Shown here one piece after another: positions 16,615-30,449 of a stretch of 64,000 nt of DNA. The notes below the pieces were generated by a model. That model was not told the origin of the DNA, did no database searches, and saw only the letters and a program-made list of their open reading frames with translations. Position 1 is the first letter of the stretch. The number at the start of each line of letters is the position of its first letter. The stretch comes from Rhizobium leguminosarum (lineage in GTDB: Bacteria; Pseudomonadota; Alphaproteobacteria; Rhizobiales; Rhizobiaceae), in assembly GCF_001679785.1 (NCBI RefSeq), contig NZ_CP016291.1, positions 1-64,000 on the forward strand, read 5' to 3'. The position numbers and the translations under genes are program-made.

Positions 16615-17862
16615 TCAGCTTTCGATAAAAATGAGCGCGGGCGTTTCGATGAGCGTGCGGATGCGCTGCACGAAGTTTGCCGCATCCCAGCCATCGATGA
16701 TGCGATGATCGAAGCTGGAGGAGAGGTTCATCATCTTGCGCGGCACGAACTGCGTGCCGTCCCAGACCGGTCGTGTGGCGATCTTGTTGACGCCGACGAT
16801 TGCCACCTCAGGATGATTGATGATGGGTGTCGAGACGATGCCGCCAAGCGCGCCGAGCGAACTGATGGTGATGGTGGAGCCGGAAAGCTCATCGCGTGTC
16901 GCAGTACCCGATCGCGCCGCTTCCGCCAGCCGGTTCATCTCGGCGGCGCAATCCCAGATGCCGCGGGCTTCGGCATGCCGCACCACCGGAACGGTCAGGC
17001 CGGCCGGCGTCTGCGTGGCGATGCCGATATGCACGGCACTGTAGCGCGTGATGATGCCGGCATCGTCGTCGAAAGTGGCGTTGACGTCAGGCTGCTCGGA
17101 AATGGCCTTGACCAGCGCCCGCATCAGGAAGGGCAGAACCGTCAGCTTCGGATGACCTTCCCTGCGGTCGCCGTTCATGGTGGCGCGCAACTCTTCGAGC
17201 GCGGTCATATCCACTTCCTCCACATAGGTGATGTGGGGAATACGCGAGGCGGAGAGCACCATCTTCTCGGCGATGCGGCGGCGCAGGCCGGTCAGCTTGA
17301 TCTCATCGGTCGCCGTCTTCCTGGCAAAGCCGTTCTTTGCCGTTGCAGGCGCGGTCCCATGGGTCAGGAATTGCTCGATATCCTCGCGCAGGATGCGCCC
17401 GGCCAGTCCGGTCGCCTGCACCTGCCTGAGATCGACACCGCTTTCCCTGGCGAAGAGCCGCACCGAGGGAGCGGCAAGCGGCTTTTCCCCCGGCGCCGCC
17501 GCAGGAACTGGCGCTGCCGCAGGCACTGGCGCTGGCGGAGCAGGCTTTGCAACTTCGGCCCTGATCGCCTCAACAATCGGCGCCTGCGAAATCGCAACGG
17601 GCTGAGCCTCGCCGACATCTCCCGCCGTCTCGATCCGCACCAGCGGGGCCTTGACCGCGATACGGTCTCCGACCTCGCCTGCGAGCCAGGTGACGGTGCC
17701 ACTGACGGGAGACGGAATTTCCACGGTGGCCTTGTCGGTCATGACGGCGGCGATCACGATGTCCTCACGGACGGGATCTCCCGTCTTCACATGCCATTCT
17801 ACGATCTCGGCCTCGGCGACCCCTTCCCCGACATCCGGCATCTTGATGATGAATTCGCCCAT
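16615..17862 (-). CDS. bkdB: Branched-chain 2-oxoacid dehydrogenase E2 (lipoyl acyltransferase)
   Basis: Core acyltransferase of the complex, 415 residues. One lipoyl domain (residues about 3-77, lipoyl lysine in [11 protein letters not shown]), an Ala/Pro-rich linker (about 110-135), a peripheral-subunit-binding domain ([13 protein letters not shown]...GRILREDIE) and a catalytic domain ending with [14 protein letters not shown], the HxxxDG active-site motif. The Ala/Pro linker is typical of swinging-arm E2 proteins. Three bases separate it from E1 beta. Confidence 0.92.
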   Translation of the reverse strand: MGEFIIKMPDVGEGVAEAEIVEWHVKTGDPVREDIVIAAVMTDKATVEIPSPVSGTVTWLAGEVGDRIAVKAPLVRIETAGDVGEAQPVAISQAPIVEAIRAEVAKPAPPAPVPAAAPVPAAAPGEKPLAAPSVRLFARESGVDLRQVQATGLAGRILREDIEQFLTHGTAPATAKNGFARKTATDEIKLTGLRRRIAEKMVLSASRIPHITYVEEVDMTALEELRATMNGDRREGHPKLTVLPFLMRALVKAISEQPDVNATFDDDAGIITRYSAVHIGIATQTPAGLTVPVVRHAEARGIWDCAAEMNRLAEAARSGTATRDELSGSTITISSLGALGGIVSTPIINHPEVAIVGVNKIATRPVWDGTQFVPRKMMNLSSSFDHRIIDGWDAANFVQRIRTLIETPALIFIES

Positions 17863-17865
17863 GGC

Positions 17866-18879
17866 TCAGGCCTCCATGACTTCGGCAAGCGCCCGCCCGA
17901 CACGGCCGGGACCGGGGAAATAGTCCCACTCCTGCGCATGCGGATAGGGCGTGTCCCAGCCGGCAACGCGCACGACCGGTGCTTCGAGATGATAGAAGCA
18001 ATGTTCCTGCACCAGCGACACAACCTCGGCGCCGAAGCCCGACGTTAAAGTGGCCTCATGAACGACAACGCAGCGCCCGGTCTTGGTGACCGACTTGACG
18101 ATTGTATCCAGATCGAGCGGCAGCAGGCTTCTGAGATCGATCACCTCGGCATCGATGCCGGCATCCTCGGCCGCGGCAAGCGCCACATGCACCATGGTGC
18201 CGTAGGCAACGACCGTCACTGCCGATCCCGCGCGCCGCACTTCGGCCTTGCCGATCGGGATGGTGTAATGGCCATCGGGCACCTCTCCGAGATCATGTTT
18301 CGACCAGGGCGTCACCGGCCGCTCGTGATGGCCGTCGAAGGGGCCGTTGTAGAGCCGCTTCGGTTCCAGGAACATGACGGGGTCGGGATCCTCGATCGCC
18401 GCGATCAGCAAGCCCTTGGCGTCATAGGGATTGGAAGGCACGATCACTTTCAGCCCGCAGACATGGGTAAAAAGCGCCTCCGGGCTCTGGCTGTGCGTCT
18501 GGCCGCCGAAGATACCGCCGCCGGTCGGCATGCGCACGACGATCGGGCAGGTGAAATCGCCGTTGGAACGGTAGCGGATGCGCGCCGCCTCCTGCGTCAG
18601 CTGGTCATAGGCCGGATACATGTAATCGGCGAACTGGATTTCGACACAGGGTTTCAGCCCATAGGCGGCCATGCCGATCGCCGTGCCGACGATGCCGGAC
18701 TCGCTGATCGGCGTATCGAAGCAGCGCGTTCTGCCGTATTTTGCCTGCAGGCCCTGTGTGCTGCGAAAGACGCCGCCGAAATAACCGACATCCTCGCCGA
18801 AAACGACGACATTGTCGTCACGTGCCATCGACACGTCCATGGCGCTGCGCACGGCCTCGATCATCGTCATTCTGGCCAT
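17866..18879 (-). CDS. bkdA2: Branched-chain 2-oxoacid dehydrogenase E1 beta
   Basis: Beta subunit of the thiamine-diphosphate-dependent decarboxylase, 337 residues from ATG 18879 (MARMTMIEAV). Family landmarks: VVFGEDVGYFGGVFRSTQGL, IAEAAIG-region equivalent ISESGIVGTAIGMA, EIQFADYMYPAYDQL, and FLEPKRLYNGP. A longer upstream frame exists, but the family start matches 18879, which lies one base after the E1 alpha stop. Acts with E1 alpha on the 2-oxo acids of leucine, isoleucine and valine. Confidence 0.92.
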   Translation of the reverse strand: MARMTMIEAVRSAMDVSMARDDNVVVFGEDVGYFGGVFRSTQGLQAKYGRTRCFDTPISESGIVGTAIGMAAYGLKPCVEIQFADYMYPAYDQLTQEAARIRYRSNGDFTCPIVVRMPTGGGIFGGQTHSQSPEALFTHVCGLKVIVPSNPYDAKGLLIAAIEDPDPVMFLEPKRLYNGPFDGHHERPVTPWSKHDLGEVPDGHYTIPIGKAEVRRAGSAVTVVAYGTMVHVALAAAEDAGIDAEVIDLRSLLPLDLDTIVKSVTKTGRCVVVHEATLTSGFGAEVVSLVQEHCFYHLEAPVVRVAGWDTPYPHAQEWDYFPGPGRVGRALAEVMEA

Positions 18880-18880
18880 G

Positions 18881-21302
<2,422 letters not shown>

Positions 21303-21306
<4 letters not shown>

Positions 21307-22511
21307 CTGTTCCGCCCTCCCCGCTCGTGCCGCTCGATGGCGACGGCGGTTGCCTCGCCGCCGCCGATGCAGAGCGCGGCCATGCCGCGCCTCAGGTCGT
21401 ATCGCTCCAGTGCGGCAAGCAGCGTCACCAGAATCCGGGCGCCCGAGGCGCCGATCGGATGGCCGAGCGCGCAGGCGCCGCCATGCACATTCACTTTTTC
21501 ATGCGGCAGGTCGAGATCACGCATCGCCGCCATGGCGACGACGGCGAAAGCCTCGTTGATTTCAAACAGATCGACCTCCGACAGCGACAGACCGGTGCGA
21601 TCGGACAGCTTCTGCAGCGCGCCGATCGGCGCGGTGGCAAAAAGATTGGGCGCCTGCGAATGCGTGGCATGGCCGAGGATCGTCGCCAGCGGCTTGAGGC
21701 CGCGGCGCTCCGCCTCGGAACGGCGCATGAGCACCAGGGCCGCCGCGCCATCGGAGATTGAGCTGGAATTGGCGGCGGTCACCGTGCCGCCCTCGCGGAA
21801 GGCCGGTTTCAGCGTCGGGATCTTGTCAAGCTTCGCCTTGCCGGGTTGTTCATCTCGGCTCGCCACCTGCTCGGCTTTGCCCGATTTCATCGTAACCGGC
21901 GCGATCTCGCTGTCGAAACAGCCTTCGGCAATCGCCGTCTGCGCCCGCGTCAGCGAGGCGATCGCGTAGTTGTCTTGCGCCTCGCGCGTGAACTGATAGG
22001 CCTCGGCGCAATCCTCCGCGAAGCTGCCCATCAAGCGCCCCTTGTCATAAGCATCCTCCAGCCCGTCGAGGAACATGTGATCCACGACCCGCCCATGGCC
22101 GAGCCTGTAGCCGCCACGGGCCTTGTCAAGGAGATAGGGCGCATTCGTCATGCTTTCCATGCCGCCCGCGACCGCCACCGAAGCGCTGCCTGCGGCGATC
22201 AGGTCATGCGCCATCATCACGGCCTTCATGCCCGAGCCGCACATCTTGTTGACGGTGCTGGCCGCGGTCGCGAAGGGCAGGCCGGCATGGATCGCCGCCT
22301 GGCGCGCCGGCGCCTGCCCCTGCCCAGCCGGCAGCACGCAGCCGAAGACGACCTCCTCGATCGCCTCGGCCTCGACGCGGCTCCGCTGCAGCGCCGCGCG
22401 GATCGCCGTTGCTCCGAGTTCCGGCGCCGTCGCCTCCTTCAGCTCTCCCTGAAAGCTGCCGATCGGGGTGCGCGCCGCACCGACGATAACGATGGGGTCC
22501 TGCAAGGTCAT
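21303..22511 (-). CDS. Acetyl-CoA C-acyltransferase (thiolase)
   Basis: Degradative-type thiolase of 402 residues. The acyl-accepting cysteine lies in [14 protein letters not shown], the histidine in [16 protein letters not shown], and the second cysteine in [15 protein letters not shown] 22511 (MTLQDP) is preferred to an in-frame ATG six codons upstream because AGGAGG sits four bases before it. In this operon it probably cleaves 2-methylacetoacetyl-CoA to acetyl-CoA and propionyl-CoA at the end of isoleucine breakdown. Confidence 0.9.
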
Positions 22512-22534
22512 GTTTCCTCCTCTGGGCAACGCGC

Positions 22535-23302
22535 TCAGCGCGCGCCCATCCGCAATGCGCCGTCGAGGCGGATGACCTCGCCGTTCAGCATGTTGTTTTC
22601 AAAGATGTGACGCACCAGCCCGGCAAATTCCGCCGGACGGCCGAGCCGCGGCGGAAAGGGCACGCTCTTGCCAAGTGCCGCCTGAACCTCGGCCGGCATA
22701 TCGGCCATCATCGGCGTCTCAAAAATGCCGGGCGCGATCGACACGACGCGAATGCCGTGACGGGCAAGCTCGCGGGCGATCGGCAAGGTCATCGCCGCCA
22801 CCCCGCCCTTGGAGGCGGCATAGGCTGCCTGGCCGATCTGGCCATCAAAGGCGGCAACCGAGGCTGTATTGACGATGACGCCGCGTTCGCCTTCGGCATC
22901 CGGCTCGGTATTCTGGATCGCTGCGGCGGCAAGCCGGATCATGTTGAACGTGCCGATGAGATTGATGCCGACCGTGCGCGCAAAACTCTCCAGCCGGTGC
23001 GGTCCGTCGCGGCCGATCACCTTTTCGGCCGGCGCCACGCCCGCACAATTCACCAATCCGCGCAGGCCGCCGAAGGCTTCGACGGCAGCGGCAACCACCG
23101 CCGCCCCCTCCTCGCCATCGGTCACGTCGGCCTTGACGAAACGGGCATCGCTTCCGAATTCCCGGACGATTTGCTGACCGGCTTCCGCGTTGAGATCGGC
23201 GATGGTCACCCGTCCGCCCGCCTCCACAAGAATGCGCGCCGTCGCCGCGCCGAGGCCGGAACCGCCGCCGGTCACGATGAAACTTGCACCTCGGATCAGC
23301 AT
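22535..23302 (-). CDS. Short-chain dehydrogenase (HSD17B10-like 3-hydroxyacyl-CoA dehydrogenase)
   Basis: SDR of 255 residues with the cofactor glycine motif [21 protein letters not shown], and the catalytic tyrosine-lysine in [10 protein letters not shown]. The segment [32 protein letters not shown] and the ending ...[13 protein letters not shown] resemble type II 3-hydroxyacyl-CoA dehydrogenases, including the 2-methyl-3-hydroxybutyryl-CoA enzyme of isoleucine breakdown. GGAGGA precedes ATG 23302. It is the first gene of the leftward operon and divergent from the AraC regulator. Confidence 0.87.
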   Translation of the reverse strand: MLIRGASFIVTGGGSGLGAATARILVEAGGRVTIADLNAEAGQQIVREFGSDARFVKADVTDGEEGAAVVAAAVEAFGGLRGLVNCAGVAPAEKVIGRDGPHRLESFARTVGINLIGTFNMIRLAAAAIQNTEPDAEGERGVIVNTASVAAFDGQIGQAAYAASKGGVAAMTLPIARELARHGIRVVSIAPGIFETPMMADMPAEVQAALGKSVPFPPRLGRPAEFAGLVRHIFENNMLNGEVIRLDGALRMGAR

Positions 23303-23385
23303 GGATCTGTTCCTCCCTGCCGGCCAAGCCTCCTCCAGGCTCAGCCGAATGAGGGATTCTATTCCGTCGGCCTATTGCAAGCGAT

Positions 23386-23413
23386 GACAGAACTGCTCCA
23401 TTATTTCGGACAG
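23386..23413. promoter_or_regulatory. Possible AraC-type half sites
   Basis: GACAG occurs at 23386-23390 and 23409-23413, 23 bases apart in the same orientation, in the 132-base divergent region between the SDR operon and the AraC-family gene. AraC proteins often bind direct repeats about two helical turns apart. The words are short, so this is suggestive only. Confidence 0.22.
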
Positions 23414-23434
23414 TTTTGCCATAGAGAGGGTGCA

Positions 23435-24469
23435 ATGGCCGAAATCGATCGACGGATGATTGCGCCGGGCTTCGTGGAGGAGGCACTCGACAGCCTGCGG
23501 CGGCTCGGCAAGCCGACGGCGCCGATTCTTGCCCGCGTCGGCCTGGCATCCCCAGTCGATCAGCCGGTTTCGGCAGAGACCTATGGCGCGCTCTGGCTGG
23601 CGATCGCCGCCGAGCTCGACGATGAATTCTTCGGCATGGGGGGCCGACCGATGCGCAGCGGCAGCTTCACGCTGCTCTGCCACTCTGTGCTGCATGCGCC
23701 GACGCTGGGTCATGCGCTCCGCCGGGCACTGCGTTTCCTCGATGTCGTGCTCGACGACCCCCGGGGACGGCTCGTCATCCGCGACGGTCTGGCCGAGATC
23801 GAACTCAGCGACGCCGGCGGCCCGCGTTCGGCCTTCGCCTACCGCACCTACTGGATCATCCTGCACGGCATCATCTGCTGGCTGGTCGGCCGGCGCATTC
23901 CGATCCGGCTCGTCGATTTCCGCTGCGCGGAACCCAAACAAGGGGCCGACTACCGGCTCTTCTTCGGCGCCCCGGTGCGTTTCTCGCAAGTCATCAGCCG
24001 CCTCGGCTTCGACAGCGCCTTGCTCGACCTGCCGGTGGCGCGCAGCGAACAGGCGCTCAAACAGTTCCTGCGCGGCGCACCCGCCAATATTCTGGTGCGC
24101 TACCGCTATGATGCCGGCGTCGCCGCCGCCGTCCGCCGCCGCCTGAGCCAGGCCACACCGGCTGCCTGGTCGAGCTTCACCAAGCTTGCCGCCGATATGC
24201 GCATGCCCCCCTCCACGCTCCGCCACCGCCTGCACGACGAGGGACAAAGTTATGCCGCCATCAAGGACGACATCCGCCGGGATCTCGCCGTCGAACTGCT
24301 GCTGAACACGCCGAAGACCATCGGCGAGATTGCCGTGCAGCTCGGCTATTCCGAACCGAGCGCATTCTTCCGGGCCTTCCGGAAATGGATGGATAAGAGT
24401 CCCGAAACTTTTCGCAGGGAGGAAGCTCTCTCGCAATTGGATGAGCCATCCCAATCAAGGGCACTTTGA
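23435..24469 (+). CDS. AraC-family regulator, likely controlling branched-chain acid breakdown
   Basis: A 344-residue transcription factor. The N-terminal two thirds match the arabinose-binding-like domain of the OruR/ArgR-type AraC group ([20 protein letters not shown], then [17 protein letters not shown]). The C-terminal AraC DNA-binding domain (about 240-335) has two helix-turn-helix units, with [24 protein letters not shown] in the second. ATG 23435 is preceded by AGAGAGGG. It lies between two catabolic operons of one pathway: divergent from the SDR-BCKDH genes and only 43 bases ahead of ivd, so control of both is likely; the effector is unknown. Confidence 0.88.
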   Translation: MAEIDRRMIAPGFVEEALDSLRRLGKPTAPILARVGLASPVDQPVSAETYGALWLAIAAELDDEFFGMGGRPMRSGSFTLLCHSVLHAPTLGHALRRALRFLDVVLDDPRGRLVIRDGLAEIELSDAGGPRSAFAYRTYWIILHGIICWLVGRRIPIRLVDFRCAEPKQGADYRLFFGAPVRFSQVISRLGFDSALLDLPVARSEQALKQFLRGAPANILVRYRYDAGVAAAVRRRLSQATPAAWSSFTKLAADMRMPPSTLRHRLHDEGQSYAAIKDDIRRDLAVELLLNTPKTIGEIAVQLGYSEPSAFFRAFRKWMDKSPETFRREEALSQLDEPSQSRAL

Positions 24470-24512
24470 CCCTGCCGCAACCCGCGCTACATATTTCAGC
24501 GGGAGGAGTGCC

Positions 24513-25658
24513 ATGTTTGATTTTTCGCTCGGCGAAACCGCGGACGCGATCCGTGAAACGACGGCGCGGTTTGCCGCCGATCATATTGCTCCGCTGGCTG
24601 CGGAGATCGACGAAAGCAACACGTTTCCACGCCAGCTCTGGCCCGAGATGGGTGCGCTCGGCCTGCACGGAATCACCGTCGAAGAAGAATTCGGCGGCGC
24701 CGGTCTTGGTTATCTTGATCATGTCGTCGCCATGGAAGAGGTTTCGCGCGCCTCGGCCTCCGTGGGGCTCAGTTACGGCGCCCATTCCAATCTCTGCGTC
24801 AACCAGATCCGCCGCTGGGCCTCGCCGGAACAAAAGCGCCGCCACCTGCCGAAGCTGATCTCCGGCGAACATGTCGGCGCGCTCGCCATGTCGGAGGTCG
24901 GCTCCGGTTCCGATGTCGTCTCCATGCGGTTGCGTGCCGAGAAAAAAGGCGATCGCTATATTCTGAACGGCACCAAGTTCTGGATCACTAACGCGCCGCA
25001 TGCCGACGCGCTTGTCGTCTATGCCAAGACCGATCCCGCAGCCGGCCCGAAAGGCATTTCCGCCTTGATCATCGAGAAAGGCCTGCCCGGCTTCAGCGTC
25101 TCCAAGAAGCTTTCCAAACTCGGCATGCGCGGCAGCGACACGGCCGAACTGGTCTTCGAGGATTGCGCGGTGCCGGCCGAGGCGCTGATGGGCCGGGAGG
25201 GAGAAGGCGTGAAGATCCTGATGTCCGGCCTCGATTATGAGCGCGCCGTGCTCGCCGGCGGGCCGCTCGGCATCATGCAAGCCTGCCTCGATGTCGTGCT
25301 GCCCTATGTGCGTGATCGCAAGCAATTCGGCAAAGCGATCGGCGATTTCCAGCTGATGCAGGGCAAGATCGCCGACATGTATGTGGCGCTGAATTCGGCG
25401 CGCGCCTATGTCTATTCCGTCGCCCGCGCCTGCGATGCCGGCCGCGCGACGCGCACGGATGCTGCTGCTGCGATCCTTTTCGCCAGCGAGAACGCCGTGA
25501 AAGTGTCGCTGGAGGCGATCCAGGCGCTCGGTGGCGCCGGCTATACCAAGGAATGGCCGGTCGAACGCTTTTTGCGCGACGCCAAGCTTTACGATATCGG
25601 CGCCGGCACCAATGAGATCCGCCGCTACCTGATCGGCCGGGAGCTCATCGCATCATGA
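24513..25658 (+). CDS. ivd: Isovaleryl-CoA dehydrogenase
   Basis: Acyl-CoA dehydrogenase of 381 residues that converts isovaleryl-CoA to 3-methylcrotonyl-CoA in leucine breakdown. [40 protein letters not shown] and [18 protein letters not shown] are characteristic of this subfamily, the last carrying the glutamate at the distinctive catalytic position of isovaleryl-CoA dehydrogenases. The C-terminus has [27 protein letters not shown] precedes ATG 24513. It is directly followed, with ATGA overlap, by the methylcrotonyl-CoA carboxylase genes that use its product. Confidence 0.92.
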   Translation: MFDFSLGETADAIRETTARFAADHIAPLAAEIDESNTFPRQLWPEMGALGLHGITVEEEFGGAGLGYLDHVVAMEEVSRASASVGLSYGAHSNLCVNQIRRWASPEQKRRHLPKLISGEHVGALAMSEVGSGSDVVSMRLRAEKKGDRYILNGTKFWITNAPHADALVVYAKTDPAAGPKGISALIIEKGLPGFSVSKKLSKLGMRGSDTAELVFEDCAVPAEALMGREGEGVKILMSGLDYERAVLAGGPLGIMQACLDVVLPYVRDRKQFGKAIGDFQLMQGKIADMYVALNSARAYVYSVARACDAGRATRTDAAAAILFASENAVKVSLEAIQALGGAGYTKEWPVERFLRDAKLYDIGAGTNEIRRYLIGRELIAS

Positions 25659-27265
25659 CGGTGATTTCGACTGCGATCGATCGCGACAGCGACAGCTTCA
25701 AGGCCAATGCCAGCAAGAATAAAGCCCTGATCGACGAACTCCTCGATCGTTCGGCGAAAGCGCGCGAGGGCGGATCACAAACGGCGCGCGAGCGCCATAC
25801 CGGCAAGGGCAAGCTCCTGCCGCGCGATCGCATCCAGCTGCTCATCGATGCCGGCAGCCCGTTCCTGGAGATCGGCACGCTGGCCGCCAACGGCATGTAT
25901 GATGACGAGGCCCCCGGCGCCGGCATCATATCAGGCATCGGCCGCGTTTCCGGCCGCGAGGTAATGATCGTCGCCAATGACGCGACGGTGAAGGGCGGCG
26001 CCTATTTCCCAATGACGGTGAGGAAACATCTGCGGGCGCAGGAGATCGCCCTGCAGAACCGCCTGCCCTGCATCTACCTCGTCGATAGCGGCGGCGCCAA
26101 TCTTCCGCATCAGGCCGAGGTCTTTCCCGACCGCGATCATTTCGGCGCGATCTTCTACAATCAGGCCCAGATGTCGGCCGAGGGAATCCCACAGATCGCC
26201 TGCGTGATGGGAAGCTGTACCGCCGGCGGCGCCTATGTGCCCGCCATGTCGGACGAGACGGTCATCGTGCGCAATCAGGGCACGATCTTCCTCGCCGGCC
26301 CGCCGCTGGTGAAGGCCGCGACCGGCGAGATCATTTCAGCCGAAGAGCTCGGCGGCGCCGAAACCCATGGCCGCCGCTCCGGCGTCGTCGATCATGTGGC
26401 CGAAAACGACGAACATGCGCTGCTGCTCGTGCGTGATATCGCAGCCACTCTCAACAGCGTGAAGGCCATTGATATCGACCTGCAGAAGCCACGGCCGCCG
26501 AAACTCGATCCCGAGGATCTCTGCGGCCTGATCCCGGAGGATGTGCGCTCGCCCTATGATGTGCGCGAGGTCATCGGCCGGATCGTCGATGGCTCGGAAC
26601 TGCATGAGTTCAAGCCACTCTACGGCACCACACTGGTCTGCGGCTTCGCCCGCATCTGGGGCATGCCCGTTGCCGTCATCGCCAATAACGGCGTGCTGTT
26701 TTCCGAAAGCGCACTGAAGGGCGCGCATTTCATCGAGCTCGCCTGCCAGCGCCGCATACCTTTGCTGTTTCTGCAGAATATCTCCGGCTTCATGGTCGGC
26801 GGCCGCTATGAGGCCGGCGGCATCGCCAAGGATGGGGCAAAGCTGGTGACGGCGGTGGCAACCGCCACAGTGCCGAAGGTCACCGTCATCATCGGCGGCA
26901 GCTTCGGCGCCGGCAATTACGGCATGTGCGGCCGCGCCTATCGCCCGCGCTTTCTCTTCACTTGGCCGAACAGCCGCATCAGCGTGATGGGCGGCGAACA
27001 GGCGGCCTCGGTGCTCGCCACGATCCGCCGGGACGCCATGGAGGCGCGCGGTGAGAATTGGCCTATTGAAGAGGAGGAAGCCTTTAAGGCGCCGATCCGC
27101 GCCGGCTACGAGGCCGAGGGCAATCCCTATTATGCCACCGCCCGCCTCTGGGACGACGGCATCATCGATCCGCGCCAGACGCGGGATGTGCTGGGCCTTG
27201 CCTTTTCCGCCTGCCTGAATGCGCCGATCCCGAAAGGGCCGCGCTTCGGCCTGTTCAGGATGTGA
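25655..27265 (+). CDS. mccB: Methylcrotonyl-CoA carboxylase carboxyltransferase (beta) subunit
   Basis: Carboxyltransferase subunit of 536 residues that moves CO2 from biotin to 3-methylcrotonyl-CoA. Two crotonase-like halves are visible: an N-terminal acyl-CoA half ([51 protein letters not shown]) and a C-terminal biotin half ([53 protein letters not shown]). These strings are close to textbook for MccB. The start overlaps the ivd stop as ATGA. Confidence 0.94.
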   Translation: MTVISTAIDRDSDSFKANASKNKALIDELLDRSAKAREGGSQTARERHTGKGKLLPRDRIQLLIDAGSPFLEIGTLAANGMYDDEAPGAGIISGIGRVSGREVMIVANDATVKGGAYFPMTVRKHLRAQEIALQNRLPCIYLVDSGGANLPHQAEVFPDRDHFGAIFYNQAQMSAEGIPQIACVMGSCTAGGAYVPAMSDETVIVRNQGTIFLAGPPLVKAATGEIISAEELGGAETHGRRSGVVDHVAENDEHALLLVRDIAATLNSVKAIDIDLQKPRPPKLDPEDLCGLIPEDVRSPYDVREVIGRIVDGSELHEFKPLYGTTLVCGFARIWGMPVAVIANNGVLFSESALKGAHFIELACQRRIPLLFLQNISGFMVGGRYEAGGIAKDGAKLVTAVATATVPKVTVIIGGSFGAGNYGMCGRAYRPRFLFTWPNSRISVMGGEQAASVLATIRRDAMEARGENWPIEEEEAFKAPIRAGYEAEGNPYYATARLWDDGIIDPRQTRDVLGLAFSACLNAPIPKGPRFGLFRM

Positions 27266-27273
27266 GGCGCGGT

Positions 27274-29139
27274 ATGATGGAAAGCCTTCTCATTGCCAAC
27301 AGGGGCGAAATCGCCCGCCGCATCATCCGCACGGCCAAGATGCTCGGCATCCGCACCATCGCCGTCTATTCCGAAGCCGATGCCGGCCTGCCCTTCGTCA
27401 GGGAGGCGGACGAGGCGATCGCCATCGGCCCCTCGCCGGCCCGCGAAAGCTATCTCTCTCAGACCCGCATCCTCGATGCCGCCCGGAAAACCGGCGCTGC
27501 GGCGATCCACCCGGGCTACGGATTCCTTTCGGAAAATGCCGGATTTGCCGAAGCGGTGGAAAAGGCCGGCATCCTCTGGGTCGGTGCACCCCCGGCTGCC
27601 ATCCGGGCGATGGGGCTCAAGGACGCGGCGAAGGAATTGATGCAGGCATCAGGCGTGCCCGTGACCCCCGGCTATATCGGCGCGGACCAGAGCGAAGAGA
27701 GGCTGACGGCCGAGGCGAAAAACATCGGTTATCCCGTGCTCATCAAGGCGGTCGCCGGTGGCGGCGGCAAGGGCATGCGCCGCGTCGATCGCCCGCAGGA
27801 TTTCGCCGAACTTCTCGCCTCCTGCCGCCGTGAGGCGGCCGCTTCCTTCGGCGACGACCGTGTTCTGATCGAACGCTATATCGCCAATCCGCGTCATATC
27901 GAGGTGCAGGTTTTCGCCGATACGCTCGGCAACTACGTTCATCTCTTCGAACGCGATTGTTCGCTGCAGCGCCGTCACCAGAAGGTCATCGAGGAAGCCC
28001 CTGCCCCCGGCCTCGATGCCGCTACCCGGGCATTGATCTGCGATGCGGCGGTGAAAGCCGCAAGAGCGGTGAATTATGTCGGCGCCGGCACCATTGAATT
28101 CATCGCCGATGCCTCCGGGGGCCTGCATCCGGATCGCATCTGGTTCATGGAAATGAACACCCGCCTGCAGGTGGAACACCCGGTCACCGAGGCAATTACT
28201 GGCGAGGATCTGGTGCTCTGGCAGCTGAAGGTCGCTGGCGGCGAACCGCTGCCGAAAGTGCAGGACGAGATCGCCATGAACGGCTGGGCCTTCGAAGCCC
28301 GGCTCTATGCCGAAAATCCTGCCGCCGGCTATCTGCCCTCGACCGGCCGGCTCGAACATCTGCGCCTGCCTGACACAATCCGCGTCGATAGCGGCGTCGA
28401 GCAAGGGGATGAAATCACCGCCTTCTATGACCCGATGATTGCCAAGATCGTCGCCCACGGGCCGAACCGCGAGGCGGCACTTTCGAAGCTCGCAGCCGCC
28501 TGCGCCGCCATCGAGGTCTGGCCGGTCAGATCCAATGCCGGCCTTCTCGCCCGCATCGCCGTCGATCCGGATTTTCGCGCAGCTCGGATCGATACCGGCT
28601 TTCTCGACCGCCATGGCGATAGCCTGGTGGCGACGGAGCCGAGCGAAATCGCGATCGACACCGCGGCCACGTTACTTTCAAGAAAAAAGGATGGTGATCC
28701 CTGGTCCGCGCTTGCCGGGTTCCGCATCGCCGGCGCGGATGACAGGAGGGTGCGCATCCGGATCGGCGATCACCTCCATTGGGGGCAATCACGCCCGGAG
28801 CTTGAGGCCAATACCGTCACATCAGGTGAAACCACGGTGCTTTTCGACGCCGGCAATGCCTGGCCGATCAGCCTGCCCGTCGCTAGCGAAGTCGAGGCAA
28901 GTCAGGGTGCCGGCGATGGTGCGATCCTTTCTCCCATGCCCGGCCTCGTCATTTCGGTGGATGTGGCCGAAGGCGATCGTGTCGCCAAGGGGGACCGCCT
29001 GCTGACGGTCGAAGCGATGAAAATGGAACATTCTCTGCGTGCGCCCTTCGACGGCATCGTCGAAAAACTGCAGGTTTCCTCGGGGATCAGGGTCTCGGAA
29101 AACCAGCTGGTCGTCAGCATTGTGAAGGAGGAGGTTTGA
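27274..29139 (+). CDS. mccA: Methylcrotonyl-CoA carboxylase biotin-containing (alpha) subunit
   Basis: Biotin carboxylase plus carrier, 621 residues. Order: biotin-carboxylase N-domain ([17 protein letters not shown]), ATP-grasp domain with [12 protein letters not shown] and [15 protein letters not shown], biotin-carboxylase C-domain ([20 protein letters not shown]), and a C-terminal biotinyl domain with [10 protein letters not shown], whose lysine is biotinylated. ATG 27274 lies behind GAGG that overlaps the mccB stop. It pairs with mccB for 3-methylcrotonyl-CoA carboxylation. Confidence 0.94.
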   Translation: MMESLLIANRGEIARRIIRTAKMLGIRTIAVYSEADAGLPFVREADEAIAIGPSPARESYLSQTRILDAARKTGAAAIHPGYGFLSENAGFAEAVEKAGILWVGAPPAAIRAMGLKDAAKELMQASGVPVTPGYIGADQSEERLTAEAKNIGYPVLIKAVAGGGGKGMRRVDRPQDFAELLASCRREAAASFGDDRVLIERYIANPRHIEVQVFADTLGNYVHLFERDCSLQRRHQKVIEEAPAPGLDAATRALICDAAVKAARAVNYVGAGTIEFIADASGGLHPDRIWFMEMNTRLQVEHPVTEAITGEDLVLWQLKVAGGEPLPKVQDEIAMNGWAFEARLYAENPAAGYLPSTGRLEHLRLPDTIRVDSGVEQGDEITAFYDPMIAKIVAHGPNREAALSKLAAACAAIEVWPVRSNAGLLARIAVDPDFRAARIDTGFLDRHGDSLVATEPSEIAIDTAATLLSRKKDGDPWSALAGFRIAGADDRRVRIRIGDHLHWGQSRPELEANTVTSGETTVLFDAGNAWPISLPVASEVEASQGAGDGAILSPMPGLVISVDVAEGDRVAKGDRLLTVEAMKMEHSLRAPFDGIVEKLQVSSGIRVSENQLVVSIVKEEV

Positions 29140-29591
29140 TGGCCGGCCGTTATTTCGACGAATGGACGGTCGGCGACCGCATCGCCCACGACCTCCGCCG
29201 CACGGTCACCGAGACCGATAACCTGCTCTTCACGACGCTTTCCCACAATCCGCAGCCGCTGCATCTCGATGCCGACTATGCGGCCGGCACCGAATTCGGC
29301 CGGATCGTCGTCAACGGCACCTTCACCTTTGCCCTCACCGTCGGCATTTCGGTCGGCGACACGACGCTCGGCACGCTCGTCGCCAATCTCGGCTATGACA
29401 AAGTGACGATGCCGAAGCCGGTCTTCATCGGCGATACGCTGCGGGTGGAAACTGAGGCGATGGAGCTGCGTCGCTCGAACTCCCGCCCCGATGCCGGCAT
29501 CGTCACCTTCCGGCATATCACCCTGAACCAGCGCGGCGAGATCGTCTGCCAGTGCCTGCGCACGGCAATGCTGAAGGTGAAGCCGTCATGA
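29139..29591 (+). CDS. MaoC-family hydratase
   Basis: A 150-residue single hot-dog-fold protein of the MaoC group. The catalytic region reads [17 protein letters not shown], an Asp/Asn-His type hydratase motif (TxxxxNPxxxH), and [13 protein letters not shown] is also typical. The start overlaps the mccA stop as TGATG. It occupies the position where leucine clusters usually carry a crotonase-fold methylglutaconyl-CoA hydratase, which is missing here, so it may hydrate that compound or another enoyl-CoA. The substrate is inference. Confidence 0.85.
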   Translation: MAGRYFDEWTVGDRIAHDLRRTVTETDNLLFTTLSHNPQPLHLDADYAAGTEFGRIVVNGTFTFALTVGISVGDTTLGTLVANLGYDKVTMPKPVFIGDTLRVETEAMELRRSNSRPDAGIVTFRHITLNQRGEIVCQCLRTAMLKVKPS

Positions 29592-30424
29592 GGTTGCGCT
29601 CGCTGCTCTTTGCGCCCGGTGACCGGCCGGAGCGTTTCGAAAAAGCGCTCGCCTCGGGCGCCGATGCTGTCATTCTCGACCTGGAAGATTCGGTTGCGCC
29701 CCTAAACAAGCCGAAAGCGCGCGAGAGCGTGCACGAGTTCGTCTTGCATCATGCCGGCGAGACCCCTCTCCTTATCCGCATCAATCCCCTCGCCTCGCCA
29801 GAATTCGAAGACGACCTTGCCGCTTTGAGCGGCCTTCATCCTTTCGCGATCGTGCTGCCGAAAGCCGAGGGTGCCGCCTCGGTGCTGAAGCTCGCAGGCT
29901 CTCTTGTATCTGTAATTCCCATCTTGCCGATCGCAACCGAAACGCCATGCGCGATCTTCGAGATCGGCAGCTATCGGGATGTCTCGACCAGCCTTTGCGG
30001 CCTGACATGGGGTGCGGAGGATTTGCCCGCCGCCATGGGGGCCACGACCGCGCGGAGGACGGACGGCCGTTATACCCCGCCTTACGAGCTTGCCCGCTCG
30101 CTGGTGCTGTTTGGCGCCCATGCTGCCGCCGTTCCGGCAATCGACACCGTCTATCCCGATTTCCGCGATCTCAACGGTCTCAGGGCCTATGTCGGCCGCG
30201 CCCGGCGCGACGGCTTTTCCGGCATGATGGCCATCCATCCGAGCCAGGTCGAAGTGATCAATCACGCCTTCACGCCGGATCCTTCCGAGATCGCCTGGGC
30301 CGAGAAAGTCGCTGCCGCCTTCGCCGCCACGCCCGACGCGGGCGCCGTCCAGCTTGACGGGCGCATGCTGGACCTGCCGCATCTCAAGCTCGCGATGCGC
30401 ATCCTGGACCTCACTGGGCGATAG
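29588..30424 (+). CDS. CitE-like (HpcH/HpaI family) CoA-ester lyase
   Basis: TIM-barrel lyase of 278 residues related to citrate lyase beta, malyl-CoA lyase and malyl-CoA thioesterase. [30 protein letters not shown] (metal-binding Glu/Asp) and [13 protein letters not shown] are family hallmarks; [14 protein letters not shown] is the usual second metal region. ATG 29588 overlaps the MaoC stop as ATGA. The leucine pathway normally ends with HMG-CoA lyase, which is not encoded here; this lyase stands in its place. It could act on HMG-CoA, beta-methylmalyl-CoA or malyl-CoA. Confidence 0.85.
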   Translation: MRLRSLLFAPGDRPERFEKALASGADAVILDLEDSVAPLNKPKARESVHEFVLHHAGETPLLIRINPLASPEFEDDLAALSGLHPFAIVLPKAEGAASVLKLAGSLVSVIPILPIATETPCAIFEIGSYRDVSTSLCGLTWGAEDLPAAMGATTARRTDGRYTPPYELARSLVLFGAHAAAVPAIDTVYPDFRDLNGLRAYVGRARRDGFSGMMAIHPSQVEVINHAFTPDPSEIAWAEKVAAAFAATPDAGAVQLDGRMLDLPHLKLAMRILDLTGR

Positions 30425-30449
30425 CGAGGAAGCCGCCCGATGGCCGCCG

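Noticed and set aside
22607..23434. A long N-terminal extension of the AraC gene running antisense through the SDR gene
   Set aside because: The extension is the complement of SDR coding sequence. The AraC-family N-terminus and a good ribosome binding site are at 23435.
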